A stretch of DNA of 28,511 bases from Bacteroidales bacterium (GTDB taxonomy: Bacteria; Bacteroidota; Bacteroidia; Bacteroidales; FEN-979), in NCBI GenBank assembly GCA_016926765.1, contig JAFGNY010000277.1, positions 1-28,511 on the forward strand, written 5' to 3'. Position 1 is the stretch's first letter. The number at the start of each line of letters is the position of its first letter. Shown here piece by piece: positions 17,283-24,827 of this stretch. The notes below the pieces were generated by a model, which was given only the letters and a program-made list of their open reading frames with translations, was not told where the DNA came from and did not search any database. A program made the position numbers and the translations under genes.

Positions 17283-18128
17283 ATGTTTTACCCCAAGGTG
17301 CATGATCCCATCCTGTTAAAGGAGATCTCCACTGAGATCCGCCGCTCTGTAATCAAGTCGCTTACCCTTGCCGGATCGGGTCATCTTGGAGCATCTCTGG
17401 GATTAGCCGATTTGTTTACTTGCCTCTACTTTGCTATCCTGAACCACGACCCTGATGACCCCAAATTTTCGGACAGAGACCGGTTGATTCTCTCTATCGG
17501 ACATGTGGCCCCCCTCCTCTATACAACCCTTGCCCGTGTAGGATATTTCCCTGAAAAAGAGCTGGAAACACTTCGCAAGCTTGGAAGCAGGCTTCAGGGC
17601 CATCCGGGACGGGAACATGGACTTCCAGGGTTGGAATTATCTGCCGGTTCTCTTGGACAGGGCCTCTCGGTGTCTGTTGGCCGGGCACTTGCAGGAAAGA
17701 TGAATGGGAACAGTTGGCGGGTCTATTGCATTCTTGGCGATGGTGAACTTCAAGAGGGATCGGTGTGGGAGGCAGCCATGTCAGCCTCCCATCTGAAGCT
17801 GGATCACCTGATTGCAATCGTTGACAGGAATGGTGTTCAGATTGACGGAAAGACAGAAGCGATCATGGCGCTTGAACCCTTGAAAGAGAAGTGGAAAGCC
17901 TTTGGATGGGAGGTGGTGGAATGTGACGGAAATAACCACCAGGATTTGATTTCCAGTTTTCACCTTGCACAGCAGGTGGTTGGAAAACCAACGGTTATTA
18001 TCGCCTATACAAAGATGGGCAAAGGCGTGCCGATGATTGAAGGGGATCATCGCTGGCATGGGAAAGCCCCTTCAGAAGAAGAATCATCCCTCTTTCTGAA
18101 ACAACTTGAAGAGACGACGGCAGGATGA
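17283..18128 (+). CDS. Transketolase, N-terminal (thiamine-diphosphate-binding) subunit
   Basis: 281 residues. Carries the PP domain of a split transketolase: SGHLGASLG (H34), then LELSAGSLGQGLSV and the thiamine-diphosphate/metal motif GDGELQEG (152-159) closing with N183. ATG 17283 is chosen over the GTG at 17280, which overlaps the stop of the LolA-like gene. It moves two-carbon units in the non-oxidative pentose phosphate pathway and needs the C-terminal subunit encoded next, with which it overlaps in ATGA. The pair also supplies erythrose 4-phosphate. Confidence 0.92.
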   Translation: MFYPKVHDPILLKEISTEIRRSVIKSLTLAGSGHLGASLGLADLFTCLYFAILNHDPDDPKFSDRDRLILSIGHVAPLLYTTLARVGYFPEKELETLRKLGSRLQGHPGREHGLPGLELSAGSLGQGLSVSVGRALAGKMNGNSWRVYCILGDGELQEGSVWEAAMSASHLKLDHLIAIVDRNGVQIDGKTEAIMALEPLKEKWKAFGWEVVECDGNNHQDLISSFHLAQQVVGKPTVIIAYTKMGKGVPMIEGDHRWHGKAPSEEESSLFLKQLEETTAG

Positions 18129-19090
18129 CTAAGCAATACATCAACAGGGGTGACAGGCCCACCAAAGAGGGATTCGCGGAAGGACTTCTGGCTTCCGGAA
18201 TCCGGCATCCGGAAGTAATGGTTATCGGTGCGGATATTACCGCTTCGGTGGGCGCAAACCTTTTTGCACAACGCTTCCCCAATCGGTTTATCTCCCTGGG
18301 AATTGCTGAACAAAATTGTATGGGAGTTGCTGCCGGGCTTGCGTTGGAAGGTAAAATCCCCGTCTTTGCCACATACGGTGTGTTTGCTGCTCTGCGAACG
18401 ACCGATCAGATCCGGGTATCGGTCTGTTACAACAACCTTCACGTTGTCATCGGGGGAGCCCATGCCGGACTTTCCGTTGGCGCCGACGGAGCCACACACC
18501 AGGCTCTGGAAGACCTTGCAGTGATGAGGGTGCTACCCAACATGACCGTTTTGTCACCTTGTGATGCAACTCAAACCAAGATCGCTGTTCAGCAGGCGAT
18601 TCATCAGGTAACCGGACCAGTCTATATTCGCTTCGGACGGGCTCCTGTGTCTGACTTTACCAGAGACAACCAGGTAGTTGAAGTGGGTAAAGGGCAACTC
18701 CTCCATCCCGGGAACGATCTCACCATTATCGCAACCGGACATATGGTATGGGAAGCTCTTCAGGCAGCTTACCTTCTGCAGGAGGAGAAAATCAGCGTGA
18801 GGGTCATCAATATCCACACCGTTAAACCAATCGACCAGGAGATCATTGTCATGGCTGCCCGTGAAACACATGCCATCATTACCGCTGAAGAGCATCAGGT
18901 AACAGGAGGATTGGGAGGAGCTGTCGCTGAAGTTTTAGGCAGGGAGTATCCGGTCCCGATGCGATTGATCGGTATGCCCGACCGCTTCGGAGAATCAGGC
19001 GAACCGGCAGAATTGATGAAAAAATTCGGGCTGACAGGGCAGACGATCATCCAGACCGCAAAAGAGTTGCTTGAACTCAAATCCAAATGA
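18125..19090 (+). CDS. Transketolase, C-terminal subunit
   Basis: 321 residues. Pyrimidine-binding domain with the conserved glutamate that activates thiamine (E62 in LGIAEQNCMG), followed by AGLSVGADGATHQALEDLAVM, and a C-terminal transketolase domain (VINIHTVKPIDQEII). The ATGA overlap with the N-terminal subunit gene is a normal arrangement for the two-gene transketolase, so the split is not a frameshift. Related families (DXS, pyruvate dehydrogenase E1-beta) are less likely given the sequence blocks. It ends the plus-strand run that began at parA. Confidence 0.92.
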   Translation: MTKQYINRGDRPTKEGFAEGLLASGIRHPEVMVIGADITASVGANLFAQRFPNRFISLGIAEQNCMGVAAGLALEGKIPVFATYGVFAALRTTDQIRVSVCYNNLHVVIGGAHAGLSVGADGATHQALEDLAVMRVLPNMTVLSPCDATQTKIAVQQAIHQVTGPVYIRFGRAPVSDFTRDNQVVEVGKGQLLHPGNDLTIIATGHMVWEALQAAYLLQEEKISVRVINIHTVKPIDQEIIVMAARETHAIITAEEHQVTGGLGGAVAEVLGREYPVPMRLIGMPDRFGESGEPAELMKKFGLTGQTIIQTAKELLELKSK

Positions 19091-19104
19091 TAGAAAACGT
19101 TGTT

Positions 19105-19148
19105 CTCTGACGGACATCTTTGTGGATCATAAATCTGTGATGTCAGAG
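19105..19148. terminator. Hairpin between transketolase and truA tails
   Basis: CTCTGAC (19105-19111) plus CATC (19115-19118) can pair with GATGTCAGAG (19139-19148), leaving a three-base bulge and a 20-base loop. It overlaps the truA stop codon. There is no long T-run on either side, so a two-way terminator is only a guess. Confidence 0.3.
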
Positions 19149-19907
19149 GTCTTTGAACAACTCCTGAGGATATTCAACTGCAGCAAGAAACAACCCCGCA
19201 GCAGGAACTGATTCGCCGGCACAGGAACGGTTTTTCCCTGCAACAATCTGCCTGAAGTCGTCGAAGGTGATTTTCCCTTTCCCCATCTCAAGAAGTGTCC
19301 CTACGATCGCCCGTACCATATTCCGGAGAAACCTGTCGGCACGAATCGTAAAGACGAGTTGATCACCCTTCTGCTCCCACCTGGAGTATGTTACGCTGCA
19401 GATGTTGGTCTTTGTATCGGTATTGACTTTTGAAAAGGAGGTAAAATCGCTGGTTGACAAGAGAAAATCAGCTCCTTTGTTCATCAGATCAACATCCAGA
19501 TCTCCGAAGAGGTAATAGCTATAGTTGACCTGAAAAGGATCTTTCCTTCGTGTGATAACATAGTAATAGGTTCTGGCTATGGCACTGAACCTGGCATGAG
19601 TTCCCGGTTTGACAGGAAAAATATCAAAAATAACAATGTCACTTTCAAGAAAGCCGTTTAACTGGCAGATAAGTTTCTGGCAATGTTGCCAATCCAGCTG
19701 ACGGGGAATCTCAAAATGGGCAAAAAATTCCCGTGCATGGACCCCGGTATCGGTACGACCACATCCGGTCACGTTAACTGACTCCCTGAGAATCATCGAA
19801 CAGGCATCATTGAGCACCTGCTGTACCGTCAACGCATTCTTCTGGATCTGCCAACCATGATAACGGGTGCCGTCAAATGCCAATCTGATGAAATAACGTG
19901 TTTTCAC
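19143..19907 (-). CDS. truA: tRNA pseudouridine synthase A (TruA)
   Basis: 254 residues from the GTG at 19907. Makes pseudouridine at positions 38-40 of tRNA anticodon arms. The start KTRYFIRLAFDGTRYHGWQI is typical, and the catalytic Asp is D53 in GCGRTDTGVHA; RADRFLRNMVRAIVG near the C-terminus is the second hallmark. The frame extends to another GTG at 19946, but homologues start just before RYFIRLAF, so the shorter form is preferred. It faces the transketolase genes tail to tail with 52 bases between. A tiny lysine-rich ORF precedes it. Confidence 0.93.
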   Translation of the reverse strand: MKTRYFIRLAFDGTRYHGWQIQKNALTVQQVLNDACSMILRESVNVTGCGRTDTGVHAREFFAHFEIPRQLDWQHCQKLICQLNGFLESDIVIFDIFPVKPGTHARFSAIARTYYYVITRRKDPFQVNYSYYLFGDLDVDLMNKGADFLLSTSDFTSFSKVNTDTKTNICSVTYSRWEQKGDQLVFTIRADRFLRNMVRAIVGTLLEMGKGKITFDDFRQIVAGKNRSCAGESVPAAGLFLAAVEYPQELFKDL

Positions 19908-19923
19908 GATACAAAAGTGAAAA

Positions 19924-19980
19924 TTATTCTTTAGATTTACCTCCACTCACCTTTTTCATTCGCTTAGGAAGTTTCTTCAT
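19924..19980 (-). CDS. Possible 18-codon lysine-rich peptide upstream of truA
   Basis: ATG at 19980 to TAA at 19924 encodes MKKLPKRMKKVSGGKSKE, with 8 of 18 residues Lys or Arg. It ends 16 bases before the preferred truA start. I do not recognise it. There is no clear ribosome binding site and no perfect -7 box upstream; it could be a leader peptide, a tiny nucleic-acid-binding protein, or chance. Confidence 0.25.
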   Translation of the reverse strand: MKKLPKRMKKVSGGKSKE

Positions 19981-20057
19981 TGTTTAATTTTTCACAATAA
20001 TCGGACATTTTTTGATAAAACTACGACAGAATCTTACCATAATACATAAAATTTTTC

Positions 20058-20065
20058 TAATTTTG
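20058..20065 (+). promoter_or_regulatory. Candidate -7 box of the hydrogenase operon
   Basis: TAATTTTG (TAnnTTTG), 43 bases before the hydC ATG. No convincing TTG at the -33 position. Expected transcription start is around 20070-20074. Confidence 0.55.
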
Positions 20066-20072
20066 CGCCCAG

Positions 20073-20090
20073 TTGTTAGTTTATTAACAA
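20073..20090 (+). promoter_or_regulatory. Putative Rex operator over the hydrogenase transcription start
   Basis: TTGTTAGTTTATTAACAA matches the Rex consensus TTGTTAAnnnnTTAACAA at all but one defined base (G for A at position 7). It begins seven bases after the -7 box, so a bound repressor would block transcription. Rex releases DNA when NADH is high, which would switch on an NADH-oxidising hydrogenase. Confidence 0.68.
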
Positions 20091-20108
20091 AAGACAAATT
20101 GCACCAAT

Positions 20109-20573
20109 ATGACAAATGAACATCTAATCAGAGATTTAGTTAAAAAACACGGCAGAAGCAGGGTTGCGTTGTTGCCAATTTTACAGGGTGTTGTAGATGC
20201 CAATAATTTCATCTCAGACTCAGATATGGTCGAGATTGCCAAAGAGCTTGACCTATCGGCTGCCCAGGTTTTCGGGACAGCGACCTTTTATTCGTTTTTG
20301 TCGACTGAACCTCTTGGGAAGTATGTTATCCGCGTATGTAAAACCATCACCTGCGACATGCATGGTAAAAAGCAGATTGTTCAGACAATTGAAGAGATGC
20401 TCAAGGTGAAAGTGGGAGAGACAACTCCAAATAAGAAATTTTCACTTCTTGAAACGAACTGCCTCGGCTGGTGTCATGAAGGGCCAGCGATGCTGATTAA
20501 TGAAAAGCCTTTCACCGGACTTACCCCCGAACGGGTTCATGACATCATAAGCGAGTACATCAGTAAGTCATAA
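20109..20573 (+). CDS. hydC: NAD-linked [FeFe] hydrogenase gamma subunit, NuoE-like (HydC)
   Basis: 154 residues, the size of NuoE/HydC. Thioredoxin-like [2Fe-2S] domain with the four ligands C77 and C82 (VCKTITCDM) and C118 and C122 (TNCLGWC); the helical N-terminal part includes AAQVFGTATFYSF, typical of NuoE. It passes electrons within a cytoplasmic hydrogenase complex together with the two genes downstream. Gene order C-B-A is the same as in Thermotoga-type Hyd operons. The upstream region has a -7 box and a Rex-like operator. Called as hydrogenase rather than complex I because of the hydA gene and because no nuo genes are around. Confidence 0.9.
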   Translation: MTNEHLIRDLVKKHGRSRVALLPILQGVVDANNFISDSDMVEIAKELDLSAAQVFGTATFYSFLSTEPLGKYVIRVCKTITCDMHGKKQIVQTIEEMLKVKVGETTPNKKFSLLETNCLGWCHEGPAMLINEKPFTGLTPERVHDIISEYISKS

Positions 20574-20593
20574 CAATTAAAGGAGATAAACCT

Positions 20594-21760
20594 ATGTCAG
20601 AATCAAAACTGAAAAGAGTAGACCTCATTTTCGGCGAATATTCAAACACAAAATACAAAGTGCTTGCCGATACCCTCAAGCGGAGAAACGAGGATATCCT
20701 GGAAGACCTGATGGAGTCGGGACTTAAGGGCCGTGGAGGAGCCGGCTTTCCAACCGCCATGAAATGGAAACTTGCTGCCGACGCACCATCAGATACAAAA
20801 TATGTTATCTGCAATGCCGATGAGGGAGAACCCGGAACTTTCAAAGACCGGGAGATCCTTTCTCGGGTTCCCCGGAAGGTTTTCTCAGGGATGGCTATCT
20901 GCGGAAAGGTAATCGGAGCCCAAAAAGGATACATTTACCTTCGGAGCGAATACAAATTCCTCCTGCCGGAACTGACGCGCGAACTGGAGATGTTTCATGA
21001 ACACATCGGAAAAATGGGTTTCGATTTCCCGATTGAGATCAAATTGGGGAGTGGGGCATACATCTGCGGAGAAGAGAGCGCTCTTTTCGAGTCTATGGAA
21101 GGGTTCCGCGGGGAACCAAGGAACAAACCACCCTACCCCACCACACATGGTTTCATGGGGAAACCAACGGTAATCAATAATGTTGAGACGTTTGTGAATG
21201 TTGTAATGATCATGCGTCTCGGGCCTGTTCAGTTCAAATTGTTAGGGACAACCGATTCACGCGGATCGAAAGTCTTCTCGGTTTCCGGTGATACGCCTAT
21301 TCCGGGCATCTATGAACTGGAGCTTGGTATGCCTCTCGACCGGTTTGTTGAAGAGTTCGGCGATGGAGATACGAAAGCGGTTCAGGTAGGAGGTGCATCC
21401 GGTTTCTGTGTACCACGGAAAAAATTCAAGGATACGATTATCGGATTTGAAGGTGTCCCTACAGGAGGATCGATGATGCTCTTTAACAGTTCGCGATCCA
21501 TGTATAATGTACTTCATAACTACCTTGACTTCTTTGAAGAAGAATCGTGCGGCCAGTGCACTCCCTGCAGAGTGGGTTGTCAGCAGCTTCGCAAAGGAAT
21601 TGTGGCAGTAAAAAAGGGAGATAAAAAAGCAGGCTACCTTGATCAGTTACTGAAGCTATCAGAGAGTATGAAGATCACGGCAAAATGTGGCCTTGGGCAA
21701 TCGGTTGCTAATTCATTCTCTTCCATTGTAAATAACTTCAAGGAAGAGATGATTTACTAG
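20594..21760 (+). CDS. hydB: NAD-linked [FeFe] hydrogenase beta subunit, minimal NuoF-like (HydB)
   Basis: 388 residues, only the NuoF core. FMN/NADH site: GLKGRGGAGFPTAMKW (43-58) and ICNADEGEPGTFKDRE (72-87), then AYICGEESALFESMEG (155-170). A [4Fe-4S] cluster is held by C319, C322, C325 (SCGQCTPCR) and C365 (KCGLG). The protein stops 23 residues later. It therefore lacks both the N-terminal thioredoxin-like domain and the C-terminal two-[4Fe-4S] ferredoxin domain of the roughly 600-residue HydB of electron-bifurcating enzymes. The start has a strong Shine-Dalgarno-like AAAGGAGA (20579-20586), rare in this phylum. It oxidises NADH and feeds HydA. Confidence 0.92.
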   Translation: MSESKLKRVDLIFGEYSNTKYKVLADTLKRRNEDILEDLMESGLKGRGGAGFPTAMKWKLAADAPSDTKYVICNADEGEPGTFKDREILSRVPRKVFSGMAICGKVIGAQKGYIYLRSEYKFLLPELTRELEMFHEHIGKMGFDFPIEIKLGSGAYICGEESALFESMEGFRGEPRNKPPYPTTHGFMGKPTVINNVETFVNVVMIMRLGPVQFKLLGTTDSRGSKVFSVSGDTPIPGIYELELGMPLDRFVEEFGDGDTKAVQVGGASGFCVPRKKFKDTIIGFEGVPTGGSMMLFNSSRSMYNVLHNYLDFFEEESCGQCTPCRVGCQQLRKGIVAVKKGDKKAGYLDQLLKLSESMKITAKCGLGQSVANSFSSIVNNFKEEMIY

Positions 21761-21793
21761 TCAGTGTTTAACCTGAAAATAAGGAAATAAAAT

Positions 21794-23587
21794 ATGTCTA
21801 AGAAAATAAATTTAACCATCGACGGAATTAATGTCTCGGTTGACCCGGGCACAACCATTTTGGATGCTGCCCGAAAGCTAAACATCCATATCCCAACGCT
21901 CTGCTACCACGAAGACCTCTGTGTTGCGGGAAACTGCCGGGTATGTGTGGTTGAACAGGAAAATTCCAGGACACTGCCCGCTTCCTGTGCCACGCCTGCC
22001 GCAGAAGGAATGGTGATCCACACCAATAGCGGAAAAGTTCGTGTTGCCCGGAAACATATTGTTGAGTTGCTGCTGTCAGAACACAATGCCGACTGCACAA
22101 AATGTTATAAAAATGGCAATTGCGAACTTCAATCCCTTGCATCCCAAATGCTTACAGGAGACCATATGTTCCTCGACCTGGTCCCTGACAAACATTATAC
22201 TATCGATATGTTCAACTCTGCCATCGTTAAGGATGACAGTCGTTGCATCCGCTGCCAGCGGTGTGTAAGGACCTGTGAAGAGTTGCAGAGCGTCAGCGCA
22301 CTGAGCGTCGCCTACCGGGGAAACAACATGAAGATTTCGACCTTCTTCGAACACCCCCTCTTTGAAGTAGTGTGTACAAATTGCGGCCAGTGTGTGAACC
22401 GTTGTCCGACCGGAGCGCTGATTGAGCGGAACTACGTTGACCAGGTATGGGACGCCATCTACGATCCTGCGAAACATGTCGTTGTACAAACGGCGCCAGC
22501 AGTCCGTATTGCCCTCGGGGAAGCCCTTGGAATGCCTCCAGGTATGATTGTAACGGGAAAGATGGTTACTTCCCTGAAACGGTTAGGGTTCGATGCAGTT
22601 CTGGATACCGATTTTACAGCCGACCTTACCATCATTGAAGAGGGGTACGAACTTGTTGAAAGACTTAAACGGGCTCTCGTAGATAAAGACCCTGAAGTTG
22701 CCTTGCCTATGGCTACTTCCTGTTCTCCGGCCTGGATAAAATTCCTCGAACATACCTACCCCGATCTCCTTCCAAATCTTTCGACATGTAAATCACCCCA
22801 ACAGATGTTTGGTGCGCTGGTTAAAACCTATTACGCACAAAAGAAGAAGCTGGATCCGAAAAACCTGGTCTCTGTTTCGATTATGCCCTGTACGGCGAAA
22901 AAATTTGAAGCCGATCGCCCGGAGATGCGTTCCAGCGGATACAAAGACGTAGACTATGTGCTCACCACACGCGAACTAGCGATCATGATTACTCAGGCCG
23001 GGATGGAATTTGATAAACTCCCTGAAAGCCATTTTGATAACATCATGGGGATGTCAACCGGTGCAGCAGTGATCTTCGGTACCACCGGGGGCGTGATGGA
23101 AGCTGCTATCAGGACCGTATATGAAGTTGTTACGGGACGTGAAGTGCCTTTTGAAAGTCTCAACATTACACCGGTTCGCGGAACCGAAGGAGAAGTAAGA
23201 GAAGCCTCGTTACTGATTACAGGAACCAAACCGGAATTCAAATTCCTGGAAGGTGTTGAACTCAAATGTGTTGTTGCCAACGGCCTGGCCTATGCCAAAA
23301 AAGTGATGCAAAATGTCAAGGATGGAAATGCCAACTACCACTTCATTGAAATCATGGCCTGTCCCGGTGGTTGCCTTGGTGGCGGAGGACAGCCAATTCC
23401 TACAAATAAAGAGATCCGTGCCAAAAGGACACAGGCTATTTACGAAGAAGATCTTGGGATGCCATTGAGAAAATCTCATGATAATCCGGAAGTCCAGGAA
23501 TTGTACAGGGATTTTCTGATCAAACCTCTTGGACATAAATCACACGAACTACTCCATACTCACTATACTCCGCGAAAGCGATACTAA
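21794..23587 (+). CDS. hydA: [FeFe] hydrogenase catalytic subunit, NAD-linked type (HydA)
   Basis: 597 residues. Order: plant-type [2Fe-2S] domain (C37, C48, C51, C65); His-ligated [4Fe-4S] (H97, C101, C104, C110); two [4Fe-4S] motifs (C151/154/157/161 and C194/197/200/204); H-cluster domain; small-subunit-like tail (about 545-597). H-cluster motifs: TSCSPAW (308-314), MPCTAKK (364-370, C366) and MACPGGCLGGG (C523, C527). The first motif has Ser311 where the usual TSCCPxW has the second cysteine. It makes or uses H2 in the cytoplasm with HydB/HydC, reoxidising NADH in fermentation. There is no extra C-terminal [2Fe-2S] domain. Maturases HydE, HydF and HydG are not in the window. Confidence 0.95.
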   Translation: MSKKINLTIDGINVSVDPGTTILDAARKLNIHIPTLCYHEDLCVAGNCRVCVVEQENSRTLPASCATPAAEGMVIHTNSGKVRVARKHIVELLLSEHNADCTKCYKNGNCELQSLASQMLTGDHMFLDLVPDKHYTIDMFNSAIVKDDSRCIRCQRCVRTCEELQSVSALSVAYRGNNMKISTFFEHPLFEVVCTNCGQCVNRCPTGALIERNYVDQVWDAIYDPAKHVVVQTAPAVRIALGEALGMPPGMIVTGKMVTSLKRLGFDAVLDTDFTADLTIIEEGYELVERLKRALVDKDPEVALPMATSCSPAWIKFLEHTYPDLLPNLSTCKSPQQMFGALVKTYYAQKKKLDPKNLVSVSIMPCTAKKFEADRPEMRSSGYKDVDYVLTTRELAIMITQAGMEFDKLPESHFDNIMGMSTGAAVIFGTTGGVMEAAIRTVYEVVTGREVPFESLNITPVRGTEGEVREASLLITGTKPEFKFLEGVELKCVVANGLAYAKKVMQNVKDGNANYHFIEIMACPGGCLGGGGQPIPTNKEIRAKRTQAIYEEDLGMPLRKSHDNPEVQELYRDFLIKPLGHKSHELLHTHYTPRKRY

Positions 23588-23598
23588 CTTTTGCAAAA

Positions 23599-23614
23599 GC
23601 ACCGGATCTGGTGC
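23599..23614 (+). other. Small hairpin after hydA
   Basis: GCACC (23599-23603) and GGTGC (23610-23614) form a five-base-pair stem 11 bases after the hydA stop. No T-run follows; it may protect the 3' end or assist the terminator just downstream. Confidence 0.45.
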
Positions 23615-23634
23615 CTTTACAAAAACACTCTGCA

Positions 23635-23668
23635 GGGGCTGCCATTTTTCGGGCAGCCTCTTTTTTTT
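23635..23668 (+). terminator. Intrinsic terminator of the hydrogenase operon
   Basis: GGCTGCC (23637-23643) pairs with GGCAGCC (23652-23658) around an eight-base loop, followed by a T-rich tail with eight consecutive T (23661-23668). This is the clearest terminator in the window. Confidence 0.85.
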
Positions 23669-23702
23669 GTACTTTTACTATCACGTATCCATACGAATCT
23701 GT

Positions 23703-24827
23703 ATGATGTTGCCTCCGATTGCCATTTACTGTTCCTCGGGAAGCTGGGGCGGACTAGAACTGAATACTGTCCGGCTTGCGCAATGGCTCAGTGAACGGGA
23801 TCATTCGATCACCCTTTTCTGCCTTCAGGATTCCCCTCTCGCAACGTTTGCCTCCTCCCTGAACATCCCATCCCGGCTGATAGCCAGACATAAAAGGTAT
23901 TTCGATGTATCAAAGGCTCTGCTTGTCAAACGTTCACTGGATCAACTCAACATCCGGATCTTACTGCTGGTAGATAACCATGACCTGGACTTCGGAGTGC
24001 TGGTGAACCTGTTATGCCGCAAACGGATCCGATTGATCTATCAGCAACATATGCGAATTGGTATCTCCAAGAAAGATCCGATACACACATTCCGTTTTCG
24101 TCAACTGGATGCCTGGATCACATTACTGCCCTATATGAAAGAGGAGATTCTTGCGAATACCCGTTTTCCTGAGGAACGAATCCATCTGATTCCTCTGGGT
24201 ATCGATGCAACATCCCTTCGGGCATCTCTTCCGGATAAACAGGCAGCCAGAAACTATCTTAACCTGCCTGCCAGCCAAATGATCATGGGAATCCTGGGAC
24301 GCCTGGATCGACAGAAAGGACAGCATCTGGTGATTGAAGCACTTCGCAGATTAAAGCAAAAAGGGGTATCCATTCTCCTGCTGATTATGGGAGAATCTAC
24401 CAGGGATGAAGGAGAAGACTATCTGAATGAATTGCATCAGATGGTCTCTTCATCAGGATTGCAGGATGATGTTTTCTTCCGCGGATACGAGCAGAATGTC
24501 TCCTGGTTTTATGCAGCGGTGGATCTCTTCATCCTTGGTTCGTTTGAAGAAACATATGGGATGGTAACCATCGAAGCAATGGTGTGTGGGGTTCCGGTGA
24601 TAGGATCCCGGGCAGGAGGAACACCTGAATTACTGGGCAATGGGAAATACGGATGGCTCTATCAGACAAAAGACCCGGTAGATTTAGCAAATACAATCAA
24701 CCGGGCACTTGAAGATCCTCAACGCTTAAAGCAGGTTTCAGAACGTGCACAACACTATGCCTATTCAGCTTTCCCCCATACCAAAGAGTGCATCAGTATT
24801 GAAACCTTAATACAATCCCTGGATTAA
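23703..24827 (+). CDS. Family 4 glycosyltransferase
   Basis: 374 residues from the ATG at 23703 (a second ATG follows at once). The frame is open further upstream into hydA and the terminator, so that part is rejected. GT-B fold: the start has SSGSWGGLELNTVRLAQWL, a donor-domain stretch reads MGILGRLDRQKGQHLVIEAL, and the E-x7-E motif lies in GSFEETYGMVTIEAMVCGVPVIGS, which fixes the GT4 family. It uses a nucleotide-sugar, probably for surface glycan or lipopolysaccharide building; acceptor unknown. It stands alone after a terminator. Its TAA interlocks with the stop codon of the opposing gene in the palindrome TTAA. Confidence 0.9.
   Translation: MMLPPIAIYCSSGSWGGLELNTVRLAQWLSERDHSITLFCLQDSPLATFASSLNIPSRLIARHKRYFDVSKALLVKRSLDQLNIRILLLVDNHDLDFGVLVNLLCRKRIRLIYQQHMRIGISKKDPIHTFRFRQLDAWITLLPYMKEEILANTRFPEERIHLIPLGIDATSLRASLPDKQAARNYLNLPASQMIMGILGRLDRQKGQHLVIEALRRLKQKGVSILLLIMGESTRDEGEDYLNELHQMVSSSGLQDDVFFRGYEQNVSWFYAAVDLFILGSFEETYGMVTIEAMVCGVPVIGSRAGGTPELLGNGKYGWLYQTKDPVDLANTINRALEDPQRLKQVSERAQHYAYSAFPHTKECISIETLIQSLD

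Noticed and set aside
17283..19090. Transketolase in two pieces as a frameshifted gene
   Set aside because: The two parts join by an ATGA overlap at a domain border, the normal layout of two-subunit transketolase.
19105..19148. Structured RNA or riboswitch between transketolase and truA
   Set aside because: Only one simple bulged hairpin is seen, no conserved riboswitch elements; kept only as a weak terminator candidate.
22076..22489. Long minus-strand open frame inside hydA, and similar frames opposite recF, porQ and transketolase
   Set aside because: Each lies fully within a well-supported gene on the other strand and has no recognisable motif.
23529..23702. Upstream extension of the GT4 glycosyltransferase frame into hydA
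   Set aside because: It overlaps the hydA coding end and runs through the terminator; homology begins only at the ATG at 23703.
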